A DNA stretch of 64,000 nt from Aurifilum marmelostoma (taxonomy: Eukaryota > Ascomycota > Sordariomycetes > Diaporthales > Cryphonectriaceae): positions 2,480,001 through 2,544,000 of the forward strand of contig JAMXSV010000003.1 of NCBI GenBank assembly GCA_027559495.1, written 5' to 3'. Both the position numbers and the translations under genes were made by a program. The notes under the pieces are model-generated. The model was not told where the DNA came from and ran no database searches. It saw only the letters and a program-made list of their open reading frames with translations. Positions 50,301 to 62,878 of the stretch are shown here, in pieces; within the stretch, counting starts at the first letter, position 1, and each line of letters begins with the position of its first letter.

Positions 50301-52396
50301 ATATTTTAAGCAAAAGTAGTAATTAAAAGAATTAATTAATAAAGTTAATAGCTAATAAACTACTTTAAAGCTAATAAAAAAATAAAAATATATTAGAATT
50401 ATTAATATAATAATAATTAAAATTCTAAAATATAATAAAAGTATAATAGCTATAAAGAATAGCTTAATAATTAAAGAAATTCTAAGCTAAATAAAAGTAA
50501 ATAAATAATTAAATAGCAAATAAGTAAGTAATAAATTTAATATTATAATTAAAGCTTTAGTAAAAATACTAAGTAAGCTTTTTATTTTTATAAAGAAAAT
50601 TATTTATATTAAGAGTTAAAAAGCTATTTTATATTAGCTAAAGAGCTAGCTTTAAGCTAGAAGAGAAAGGAAGAAATTAAAATTACTTATTATAAAGTTA
50701 AAAAGAAATAAGATATTAGAGAAGAAAGGAAATTTAATTAAATAGAGAGCAAGTTAAAAGCAGAATATATAACTTCCTCCCCTTTTCTTTAAAAAAAAAA
50801 AGAGATATAGTAGAATAAGAGCAGAAGGCAATAAACTAAAATTTTAGAAAAAAGCCTAATAATAACTACTAACTACTAAGTATCTAGTAGCTGCAAAGTA
50901 GCATAGTAACCTATTACTACTAAAGATAGGCAAAATAAGCTAATCTAGAATTTACTTAATCTAATCCTTATTATTATCTTTATTCTTATTATTATTCTTC
51001 TTATTTAAAGTAGCAGAAGAGCTATAGTAGTACTTTTAAGCGCTAAAAAAGTAATTTAACTAGATAAGCTTCTAGTAAATAGATTATATAGTATTAGAGA
51101 GATTTTAAAGAGCATTATAAATCTTTTGCATTAGCTTAATTTTATAAAACTGTAAATAATTAAAAAAAGAGAATAAAGCTAGAAAGAAGTAGCTATTTAT
51201 ATAATATAAATATAGCTTATTTAAGCCTAATATACTGCCTTTAGAGAAGGCAGTAAAGAGGCTAGTATTAAGATTAATAATAGCTTTCTTTAGCTATATC
51301 TTTTTATACTAAAATAAAGCAGCTTAATTAGTATTATATTAAGCTATAATAGAGTTTAAAAAGCAGATTAGCAATATTTAAGCAGCTAATAAGAAAAAAG
51401 ATTTATTAGAATTACTTAAATTAAAGTCCTAAGCAACTAAAGCTAATATAATAGCAATATTAATTATATTAGAATTATAAGCAAGCTAAGAAAAAGAGAA
51501 AGTTAGCTAAGAAGTAGCAGAAAGAATAAAGTTTATAAAGAATATACTATAATGCAAATATAACTAATATTTTTACTATTAATAATATAAAAGTAGTAAA
51601 GATATTGCTTACTTAAGCTTATTTAGATTAGTAAATAAGAAAAGAATAGATAAAGAGCAGCTATTTACTAGTAGCATTAATATAAAATATATTAAAATTA
51701 ATAGCTAAATAAGCAATATACTTAAAATAAGATATTTTATAAATGCTTATAATTATATTAGCAATTAAAGAGCAAATAAAAAGCTAAGAACTTTTACTTT
51801 TAAAGTAATTAGATATTAGGCTATAGAAGAATTTAATAGTAGTATCTTAAATAGCCTTTTAATAGCAAGTAATAGCAATAATTTAATTATAATTAAAAGG
51901 GCTAAAAGAAGCTTTAAAGCAGCTATTATTATATAGAATATTGCTTAAAGCAAAGCTATTACTAATCTTAGCTTTCTTATAATTAATTATTATAGATAGC
52001 TGCTTAAAAGTATAGTATAAATATAGAAGTAATAAATAGAGAGTATAAAATAGAATAGATAAAAAGAGATCTTATCTAAAAGAGAAGGTAAAAGATAGTT
52101 ATAAGAAAAAAGAGATAAAGAGTAAATAATAGAGAAAGGGCAAACTATTTAGGAGAAGGAAGAAAGGGGGGTAATATTATAAGCTAAGGCTATAAATAGA
52201 GCTTTAGCAGCAACTAAAGCTAGGAATGCTATATAATGCGCTATATAATATGCATATTATACTATATTTATAAAGCAGCTCTTTAGCTGCTTATAAGTAG
52301 AAAATTTCTTATCTTTCTTCTATTACTCCCTAAGCTAGAATATTTATAGTAATAGACCCCTAATTGGGTGCATACCCCTTAGCTAGGCCTTTTATA
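44390..52396 (+). mobile_element. Gypsy B: second copy of the Gypsy A family
   Basis: An 8,007-bp element colinear with Gypsy A. The LTRs are 44390-44611 and 52175-52396, with a GGGGGG purine tract before the 3' LTR. The flanks GTATA (44385-44389) and ATATA (52397-52401) form a 5-bp duplication with one RIP-type G-to-A change. It is more strongly degraded than A. The gag knuckle relic begins at 45757 and reverse transcriptase near 46785, at the same spacing as in A. About 21 bp holding the YLDD site are missing near 47120. It sits inside the split family-1 element. Confidence 0.86.
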
Positions 52397-52638
52397 ATAT
52401 AGCTTATATAATTATAAAATTTTACTTAAGAAGAAACGTAATTAAAATTCTTCTCTATTTATAAACTAAATAAAATATAATTAAAGATATTTAAAAAATA
52501 TCTTAATAAGAATTTAAAAAAGGCTATATATAATTATTATTATTACTAGCAGAATATCTAATTCTATTTATATTTAAAAATAGCAAATTATAATTTTATA
52601 TAAATTATAAATAGCTTAATAATATTATAATTAAGAAT

Positions 52639-52906
52639 TGTTACAAATATAGCCTGCCTGCTGCCTTAGATTTCCTCTCTAGCCTAGAGAGGATCTAAGA
52701 GTTAGGGTTAAAATATATAACCCTGCCTTAGATAAAACCTCTGCCCTGCTAGCCCTATCTGCCTATTCTATATTATAGCTCTTTAAGCTATATCTTAATT
52801 ACTTAGCCTATATCTGCTTAAAGATAGTGCCTATTAGTTTATAATAAATAGAATCCTAAATCTGCTTGCTTGCTATTCGCTTAGCTGCCCTGCTGCTACT
52901 ATAATA
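52639..52906 (+). repeat. Gypsy C 5' LTR
   Basis: 268 bp, beginning TGTTACAAATATAGCC and ending ACTATAATA. It holds a telomere-like GTTAGGGTTA near 52692. Confidence 0.88.
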
Positions 52907-55900
52907 TTATATAGCTTTTTCCTTTAAATAGCAATTATAATAATTTATCTAGCATTATTACTAGCAATAAAGATACTTAAGATATTAGCAAACTATATAG
53001 CTTAATATGCTTTAAAATAGCTTTTTTATTTATAAAATCTTAATTATTATATTATAATTTTAAAAGAAGATAGAATTATTTTAAATTAGAAAGTTTAGAA
53101 CCTTTATATTAAAATAATAGAATATAATGCTATTATTTAATATTAATAATGCTAGTTAAAAAAGGCTTAAAAGAATCTCTTAATAGCTAAAATTAGCAAA
53201 AGGAAAGCCTTTAAGCTAGCTTAATTAATTATAACTACTTTTGCCTAAATTCCTAATTATATAATTTTTATTAAATTTTAAATAAATAATATTATAGTAT
53301 TACTTTTTTTTGCTAATACTTAATCTTTTAATTCTATTTATCTTTCTAAATAACTTCTTAATTCTAATAAATTTAATAGCCTTTATAATAATCTTTATAT
53401 ATTTATATAATAGATTTATATAAAGATAATAATAAATATAAACTAATTCTTTATTTTCTTTATATATTTAATTTATATTGCTAGCTGCTTAATTAGGAAA
53501 GTATATAAGCTAATTCTATTTAAAAGAATCTAAAAAGTTTTTTAATTTATAAACTATTTAGCTATATTAAAATATCTAAAAAATGCTTTTAGAGATTTAA
53601 ATAGAATATAAAATATCTAAAATAAGCTATACTAATTAAAATAATATAATTAAGATTTTAATATATACTATTTAGAGTTTTAATGCTTAGCTTTAAAGAG
53701 AAATATACTAAATATTGCCTTAATCCTTTTACTATTCTAAAGCATTTTCTGCAAATTATAAAATATATTTTTATATAATCCCTTGCTCTTTAAAGAATAT
53801 AATAAGTATATTTGCTATTTATAAATCCTAAATAATTAATACTGCTAGTACTAATAGTAAGTCTTCTATATCTAAAATACTATCTTTATTGCTGCTTTGC
53901 GCTCTTTAGCTACTCTAAATCTATTGCTAAGAGAATATTTCTTTCTTAAAGTAATCTTGCTACTAAGCTTTTAAAGCAATTTAATAGATTTTAGCTTTTA
54001 AAAGTAAGAAAATAGTTAGAAGAATTGCTATAAATGCTACTATTATAGCTTAATTAGCTATTATATAGCTAATTATTCTAAGCCTAATATATGCTTTAGC
54101 TATTCTTACTTATAAGCTTAATATTCCTAGCTTGCTAATTTAGCTATAAAATTGCTTACTTAATCTTTCTTCTATTAATAGTTTCTTATAAAATATATAT
54201 ATAAGCTCTTTTTAGATATTGGTTTATTAAATAAGATAAGCTTAAAATAAGTTGCCTTTAAGCTTAAGCTAATAGCTTTGCTAAATCTACTAATTTAAGA
54301 GAATTAAGCAAGAAAAATAAAGCTACTTTATATAAACTCTATATCTTTACTATTATTATTATTAAATTATTAATTAAAAAAGAGAAAAACTAATGCTTAA
54401 ATATACTAATCCTTCTAATTTATCTAACTATTTCTAGAAAAACTCTAATAATTTATACTTTAACTAATTTTAATATTAAAAAGAAAGCTTTTATTAATAA
54501 AAGCTAAGCTTATTAGTATTATCTTTTTTTATTTTCTTTAAAAAAACTATTTAAAATTAAAATATTTAATAAATACTTTACTAAAAGTAAAAAGATATTG
54601 CACTATATTTCTGCTATCTGCTAAATTAATAATTATTGCTAAAAGGAGCTAAGGCTATTTATAATCTAGCTTGCCTATTATTTAATAATATTAGAGATAC
54701 TATAGCTTAAATAATATAATTTTACTATTTAATTTGCTTTATATATAATTATCTTTAATAGCAAATATTGCTAGAAATATTATAATATTTCTAGCTATTT
54801 AATAAAGATTAGAGCTCTTTAAAATATCCTCTAAACTGCCTACTTCTTCTAAAGCCTCTTTATATCTAAGATTCTATATTGCTATAATATTGCTATTATC
54901 TTGCTATAAGCAAGTATAGCTTATATCTATAGAAAAAATTGCTGCCTATTTGCTATTATCCTAGAAAATATTAATTGCGCTCTAGCTACTAAAACTATTG
55001 CTAAACTAGCTAATTGCCTACTTGCTAAATTATAAAACTTTATAGATATTTTCTCTCTAAAAGAGGCTAAAAGACTCTCTTTTTACTGCCCTTATAACTA
55101 CTATATCTAGCTTTAAGAAGGAAAGACTATACTCTTTAGCCTACTATATACTATATTATAGAATAAGCTAATTGCACTTTGCAAATAGCTTAAGAAAAAT
55201 CTGCAAAAAGAGTTTATATACTTTAGCTTATTATCTATTGCCTTGCCTATTCTATTTATTGCAAAGCTAAATAATAGCTTATAATTCTATATAAATTATT
55301 AAGCTTTAAATAATATTATTATGAAAAATTAATACTTTCTGCTTTTAATTAAAAAATTACTAAATAATTTAAAAAGAATAAAGTATTTTTTTAAAATTAA
55401 TATTATTTTAGCCTTTAATAATATTTATATCTATAAAAGCAAAAAATATTTAACTACTTTCTATATTTAAGTATTTATTAAATTTAAAAACTTTTATAAA
55501 AGATTTATCTAAAACTTCTTTAGAATTATTGCATTACTTATTTGCCTAATATAAAAGAATATTCTATTTTTATTTAACTAAATCTATAAAAATGCCTTTA
55601 AGAGGCTAAAAGAAGTTTTTATATAAGCATTTATCTTTACTCTATTTAACTAAAAAAAAGAAATAATTATTAAGACTAATATCTCTAATTTTATATTTGC
55701 AGGAATACTATTGCAGTATAATAATAATAGCATTTTAAAATTAATAATATATTTCTTTAAAAAGCATTTAATTATAAAATATAATTATAAAATTTATAAT
55801 AAGAAACTTTTAGCAATTATCTACTATTTTGAAAAAAAGCGCTTTAAGCTTAAAAAAGCATAATTATTAATAAAGATTATTATAGATTATAAGAACCTAA

Positions 55901-57985
55901 AATATTTTATAATAATTAAGCTACTAAATAGAAAATAAGCCTAATAAGCTAAGTTTTTATTTTATTTTAACTTTAAGATTATATACTGCTTTAGAAAATA
56001 AAGTATAAAACTAAATGCGCTAATTAAAAAGTTAGAAAACTTGCTTTAAAAGAGAAATAAATGCTTATTATATTAAAGTTAAATAATATTAAAAAGAGAG
56101 AACTTTAAGAAAGTTAGCACTCTTTAATACTATAAGCTAATAATAGCTATTAAGCTTATTAATCTAGCTAGATTAAGAAAATAGAAAATTCTATTATAAG
56201 CTATTACTAAGCTTATTAATTTAATTAGTTTAAGAAAATCTAAAAAAAGTTAGCATTTATAAATATAAATAACTTATAGCAATTTTAGCTAGCATTAATA
56301 AGTGCTAACTCTTTTCTAAATTAGAAAAAAGAATTATAATTATTAGCTTTGCTTATAGCTTTAAAGATCTACTTTAGCTTAAAGCAATTTAAAAAGATTA
56401 TCTATTTTATAATCTAAATCTATATAATTATATTATTTATTTGCTTTTACTAGAATAATAAACTATTTTATCTTTTTGCTTTAGAATATAAGAGAGATTT
56501 AATTCCTAGCTTAGTTCTAAAAGCCTTAATAGAAAGCGCTACTTAATATATGCTGCTTATTCTTGCAGAATATAATAAATAGTATAGCTGCTTATACTAT
56601 AGAAACTGCCTTTATATGCCTAATTTGCTTAAACTAAAGGCTAAACTGCTTAAAGCCTATTATATATCTTTAATTATAAGCTACCCTAAAATAGCAAAAA
56701 CTTATAAAATCCTAGACTAAGAATACTATTAGCTCTAAATATTAAATTATATTTACTACTAGATTATTAACTACTACTAATATTACTATATAAAGCTTAG
56801 CTATAAAGGCTGCTAGAGCCTGCTTAAGCTTTTATTAATCTTTGATTAATTATAAAAGAATATCTTTATTAATTTTATTATTTATCTGCTTACTAGCTAA
56901 GGCTATAATGCTATATTAATTATAATAAACTGCTTAATTAAAATATAATATTTTATAGCTTATAAAGGAATTTATAATTCTAAGAAATCTATTTGCCTAT
57001 TTATAAAGAATATATAAAAGCTTTATAATCTATTTACTAGAATTATATCTAATTAAGAATTATAATTTATATTAAATTTCTAGAAATATTTAATCTATTG
57101 CTTATTAATATTTGCTTTACTATTTACTATATACTATTCTAAAATTAATAGCTAAATTAAGAGAATAAATGCTTTTTTAAAATAATATCTATACTTATAT
57201 ATATTCTATCTGCAAAATAATTAATTAAATTAGCTACTATTAGCTAAATTTGCAGCTAATAATTCTACTTCTATATTAATAATTATTATTTTATTCTTTA
57301 CTAACTATAATTTCTATCTCTAACTAGAATTTAAGCTTATTCTGCTTTAAGATAAATCTATTACTAGAAATATAAAGAAGTTTATAGCTTAGATATAAAA
57401 AGTAATTAAATATTTATATAGTAAGCTGCTTATTACTTATTTGCATTATAAGGACTAAGCTAATTAAGAATGCTAATTTACTTATTAATATTAAATTAGC
57501 TAGAAAGTCTAGCTTAATATTTAGAATATTAAGACTTTATACTTTATAAAAAAGCTAAATTAAAAGAATTATAGCCTATTTTATATTAATAAAATTATTA
57601 GCTTATATATTTACTGCCTTTGCCTGCCTAAATTTATAAAAATATATTCTATCTTCTATATAAGCTTATTATAGCTTATTACTAATAATTTATTATTAGC
57701 TTAAAGAAATAACTTTTCTCTTTTTATTAAAGTTAATAGCTTATAAAAATAAGAAATTAATAAGATTTTAGATTTATAATAAAATTGCTATAGATATAGA
57801 GATTTTTAGCTAAAATATATTATTAAATAAATTAATTATAATAATTTAGAAGAGATTTTAGCTTCTTATTTAGAAAATATATAGAAAATAGTTTATAATT
57901 ATTACTATTACTATCTATTTAAGCCTAGCTCTTAGCTAATAGTAGAACTTAATTTTATAAAGCTTAGTTCTAAGAGAAAGAATAA

Positions 57986-58253
57986 TATTATAGATATAGC
58001 CTACTTACTGCCTTAGATTTCCTCTCTAGCTTAGAGAGAACTTAAGGGTTAAGGTTAGAATATATAACTCTGCCTTCGATAAAACCTTTGCCCTGCTAGC
58101 CCTATCTGCCTATTCTATATTATAGCTCTTTAAGCTATATCTTAACTACCTAGCCTATACCTGCCTAAGGATAGTGCCTATTAGTATATAGTAAATAGAA
58201 TCCCGAACCCGCCTGCTCGCTATTCGCCTAGCCGCCCTGCTGCTACTGTAATA
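57986..58253 (+). repeat. Gypsy C 3' LTR
   Basis: 268 bp, beginning TATTATAGATATAGCC and ending ACTGTAATA. Its 3' third keeps high GC (CCCGAACCCGCCTGC), so RIP has hit it unevenly. Confidence 0.88.
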
Positions 58254-58570
58254 AGAATAAGTATCTATTACTACTTATTAAGAAATTATAAAATTAATTA
58301 TAAAATATATAATAATTTATAATATTAGATTTTAAGAAAATATATAATCTTAATTAAATAAAGAAATATAAAGCATAGAAGATCGCATTTTATATAAAAT
58401 ATAAGCATTATAAGTATATAATTATACTCTTTAAATTAACTAATATATTTATATCTTTTTAGGAAATAATTAGTTAAATACTTAAAAAGCACTTTAATAT
58501 TTATATTATTGCCTATTTTAATAATATCTTTATTTACTTCTCTAATCTAGCTATATATAAGCAGTATATA

Positions 58571-58835
58571 CATTATAGATATAGCTTGCTGCTGCCCTAG
58601 ATTCCCTCTCTAGCCTAAAGAAGACCTAAGGATTAGGGCTAAAATATATAACTCTGCCCTAGATAAAATCTCTGCCTTGCTATCCTTATCTGCCTATTCT
58701 ATATTATAGCTCTTTAAGCTATATTTTAATTACTTAGCTTATATCTGCCTAAGGATAGTGCTTATTAGTTTATAGCTAATAGAATCTAAATTGCCTGCTC
58801 GTTATTTATCTATCCCTTTAGCTGCTACTATAACA
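58571..58835 (+). mobile_element. Solo LTR of the Gypsy C family
   Basis: A 265-bp copy of the Gypsy C LTR ending ACTATAACA, flanked by ATATA on both sides (58566-58570, 58836-58840). Reverse transcriptase-like sequence of the split family-1 element runs up to it and continues after it. No internal Gypsy sequence is attached, so it is a solo LTR left by recombination. Confidence 0.83.
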
Positions 58836-61800
58836 ATATATAGCAAGTACTTTAAGCATTATAAAACGCTAAACTCTTTATTAAATTAGATAAAAATTAC
58901 CTTTATATTTAGAAAGTTAATTATTTTAAATATATAATTAAGCTTAAGTATATTTACATCTAAAAAGAAAAGTTTTAAGCAATTTAGAAATAGCTAATAC
59001 CTAAAATAACTAAAAATATTATAAATATTAGAGCACTTATTAGCTATACTAACTTCTACTAATATTTATATAGTAATATTTAAAGATGATATAATTTATA
59101 ATAGAACTTATTAAGAAAAATATTTCTTTTTATTAAATAGTAAGAAAGTAATAACCTTTTAATATAATTAAAAAAATTTATATAGAAATCTATATTATAA
59201 GAAGCTAATTCTAAATAAGAATTTAAAATTATAACTAATATATTAAACTATATATTAAGCAGAGAACTTATTTAACAAAATAACTAAAAAAGACTATATT
59301 TTATAACTAACTTTTTAAAAAGGCTTAATAAAATAAAAGTATAATATAGAATTTTAAATAAAGAACTTATAGCTATAATATATATATTTTAGAAATATAA
59401 TACTATTTTATTAAAGCTAAATACTTAATTAAGATATTTATATATTATAAAAATCTTATAATATTTGTAATTATTAAGATTCTAAATTAATAATAAATAT
59501 AATAAATAGAATTTCTTTTCTAATTTAATATTAAAATTAACTATATTTAAGAAAGAGAGAATATTAAAGCAAATGCTTTTAGCTAATAATTAAATTATAT
59601 ATTAATAATAGAAATAGAGTAATAAATGCTTTTAAATTAAAATAAGAGAATATTATATAGAAAAGAGAAAGTAATATAGCACTTAAAATTAGCTATTAAA
59701 GCAAGAATTCTAAATAAATAGCTTTAGCTAAATAGAAAATATATATTAGAAATATATATAATATACTAGTATATAGATATTAGAGAGTTAAAGCAATTTA
59801 TAAAAAACTTAAGAGGCATTAAATACTTTTAGATTTTAAGATATAAATTAAGAAAATTATTTAGCAACATAATAATTATAAATAAAATAAGATAAAATAA
59901 TATAAACTTTATAACTTATTATAATTTCTATTAATATTTATAATTATTTAGCAATTTATTAATTTAATTTTTATTACTAAATTATTTATACTATAAAAGT
60001 CTTTAACTAAAATATAATATAATAATATTTTAAAAATAATTTGCAAATTAAGTAAGTATATTTATTTTCTTTTTTATAAATAAAGCAATATAATAGAAGA
60101 ATTTATATATATATTTCTCTATATAATTATTATAATTTATAGTATATTAAAAGAAATTATTTTAAATAGATAGAGAAAATTTATATTATATTTTTAAATT
60201 TTGCTTATAAAGCAGCTTATAATATAATATAAGATATTTATAATATATTTATTATAAATAAATAAATAAATAAACTAAATTATTAAATAATATTCAAAGC
60301 ATTATATTAATTTAAAAAAATAGCTAAATTAAGTTATTATTTTTAGTGCAATTTGCATATAATAATAATATAGATATAAGTATTATAAATATTTTTCTAT
60401 TCTATACACTTTATAGATATAATTTAATAGCTTATTATAAAGCATTACTAGGAATAAGTGCAGAAGCTATAGAAAAGTAAATAAGATATATTCAAAAAGT
60501 TTAAGAAAATATTTAGTAAAAGCTATAATTTATATAAAAATAAATAACTAAATATACTAATTCTAAAAGAATTAAGAAACTAATCTTATAAAAGGAAAAT
60601 AAAGTTAATTTAGAATAAAAAATATTAAAACTATTTAGCTTAATAATAAACTTAATTATAAGAAAATTAGACTCTTTAAAGTTCTAGAGAAAATCTCTTT
60701 AGTTAACTATAAACTTGCATTACTAGCGTAAATAAAAATATATTTAATCTTCTATATTTTACTTCTTAAATTAGCAATATATAAAATATTGATAAATAAT
60801 ATAATTAAAATTATAATAGATAAACTAAAATTTAAAATAAAAGATTTCTAAAATATAAAGGCTTATAATATAATTTAGAATTTTATATTAAATAGAAAGA
60901 TTATTTAGCAAGTAAGAATATTTAGGAATTAAAAGAAAACCTTATAAATATATAATAAATACTTTAAGATTACTAGGAAAGAATTAGTTTCTGAATAAGA
61001 CTAATTATTAGCAAGTTTAGTTAGAACATAAACTAAAGGAATAATAGCTAGTATAAAAAGCTATTAATACATTCTCTTTATTTATTATAATTCATATTGA
61101 TATATTAGAAATTAGATTACTTTAATAGAAAATATAATTAGAAATAATTCTTACTAATTAAATATTCTACTTATTAGTAAAAGAATTTACTAATTATAAG
61201 AAAAGTAATAATTAGGGATAATACTAGTAGAATAACTATATTAATTAAGCTAAATTAATAACTAGTTAAAGGCCTAGTTATATTTTTTAATTTATTACTA
61301 TTTAATATATTTAGATCTAGCAAAAACTAATTAGCTTTTCTTGATTTAGGAAAAATAAAATTAGAATACTCTTTAAGAAGTAGGCTTTTAAGCATTAAGG
61401 CTTTAATACTTTAGTTAGCCTTCTTAATAGCTAAGCGCTTAGCCTTAGCTTTTTTAGCTTTAATATAACCTAATTTCTTTATCTAAGTAATACTATAATA
61501 AAGAGCATACTTTATTTTCTTAAACTATATTCTTTTCTGCTAATAAAGCTATAATTATTTAATCTTTAAATTTTAAATTTTATTCTCTAGCTATAAATAC
61601 TAAATAGCAATATTATAAAGCTTTTTAGAAAAAGGCTTAAGATCATTATATTTTACTTGCTTTTAGCATATCTATTCTATATAGGAAGCAAAAGTCTTTA
61701 GGCAATAATTAGTAAGAAGAAAGATAGCAATTCTTATAAAAGGAATAAATTAGTATTTTAATGAAATTCTTAAGAATATAAGTAGTTAATAAATTATACT

Positions 61801-61954
61801 TAAAAGTATTATTAAGAGAAATAGTAGCTCTTTAAATGCAGAAAACTTTAATTTTGCAAGATATTTTAATTAAGACGATATAATAATTAGAAATAAGAAA
61901 AAAAGTGAACTTATAGAAGATTATTAAAGGTAATAATTTACAGAAAAGAGATAA

Positions 61955-62426
61955 TATTATAACTTATCTAATATATAAATTATAATAAAATTGCAGTATA
62001 GCATTAAGGCCTCTTAAAATAAATTCTAAAGAGCTAAAAGTTTAATATTTTAGTATAGAGCTATTATATTAAGATTATGTAATTAAGGATTAGGGTTTTA
62101 AACTTATTGCCTATAAGAAAGTAGTTATTAAGCAAGTAATTTAGGAATGTCTAGTAGGAATTAGAATTTAAGCAAAATAGGCAAACTAAAAAAGCAAAAT
62201 ATATAAAGATATATTTATTATTAACCAAATAGATTATTATATATAGCTCTTTAGTTATTAGTTTAAGTATTACTTCTAATAAGTAATAGCTTTATTGCTA
62301 GTAATAATACTATAAAGAACTTTAGAATTATTTCTATATTCTTTAAAGCACGCCTTAATGCCTTACTTGCTTAATATAAACCCTATATACTTATTATATA
62401 CTTTAGTTATAATAGTGCTTATTATA
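61955..62426 (+). repeat. Family-1 LTR (3' LTR of 1b)
   Basis: 472 bp, same orientation as 30713-31163. It contains GGATTAGGGTTTT near 62084-62096. It is preceded by interior sequence (61245-61950) that aligns with the minus strand of 16930-17760. Confidence 0.84.
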
Positions 62427-62652
62427 ATTATTAAGAATAAATTTGCAATTTATTAGCTAAAGATTTATTCTTTTAAAGCTAATTATAATATAAATTTTTC
62501 TAAATATATAATTAATTATTAGCTAAGCAATATTAATAATAAAGAAGAAAATAAGAAACAAAAATATATTTATAAAGCTTTTAATATAAAATTATTTCTT
62601 ATAAAAATTAAATTTCTATAATAAATATTATTAAAAGGGATTTAATAATGCT
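62427..62652. other. Unassigned AT-rich stretch
   Basis: About 225 bp between the 3' LTR of element 1b and the next solo LTR. Nothing recognisable is present. Confidence 0.5.
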
Positions 62653-62873
62653 TATAAGAAGCTTAGCTAAGGGTATTTATTTGAATAGAGATCTATTACT
62701 ATATATATTTTAGCTTAGGAAGTAATAGAAGAAAGATAAGAAATTTTCTATCTGCAAATAGCTAAATAGCTGCTCTAGGGGTATAGCATAGCGCATATAT
62801 TATATAGCGCATTATATAGCGTTTTTAGCTTTAGTTGCTACTAAACTACTATTTATAGCTTTGGCTTATAATA
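62653..62873 (-). mobile_element. Solo LTR of the Gypsy A/B family
   Basis: 221 bp aligning in reverse orientation with the Gypsy A and B LTRs, flanked by an exact ATGCT duplication (62648-62652, 62874-62878). The duplication on both sides and the lack of interior sequence make it a solo LTR. Confidence 0.83.
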
Positions 62874-62878
62874 ATGCT

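Larger units (their letters stand above)
52639..58253 (+). mobile_element. Gypsy C: Ty3/Gypsy LTR retrotransposon
   Basis: Two 268-bp LTRs, 52639-52906 and 57986-58253, flank a 5.08-kb interior, with an exact AGAAT duplication outside (52634-52638, 58254-58258). A purine tract (TAAGAGAAAGAATAA) precedes the 3' LTR. The interior has an RT relic near 55400-55450 (AFNNIYIYK, like AFNNIRI) and an RNase H relic near 55780-55930 (NKKLLAIIYYFEKK, then DYKNLKYF), both Gypsy-type. Compared with Gypsy D it lacks about 290 bp after 55465, which removes the RT active-site region. It is inserted in the RT region of the split family-1 element. Confidence 0.88.
30713..62426 (+). mobile_element. Split family-1 Gypsy element (1b) hosting nested insertions
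   Basis: The 5' LTR is 30713-31163 and the 3' LTR 61955-62426, both + oriented, with the flanking 5-mer ATTAT on both outer sides (30708-30712, 62427-62431). The interior survives in pieces: 31164-33214, 43477-44389, 52402-52638, 58259-58570 and 58841-61954. Their order matches element 1 read on its own strand, and together they total about 6.6 kb against about 6.5 kb in element 1 without its solo LTR. The 58.26-58.57 kb piece keeps a reverse transcriptase relic (AYFNNIFIY at 58511, from an AYLDDILIY-like motif). An RNase H relic lies near 59330-59540. A purine tract (AGAAAAGAGATAA) precedes the 3' LTR. All frames are destroyed. Confidence 0.82.
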
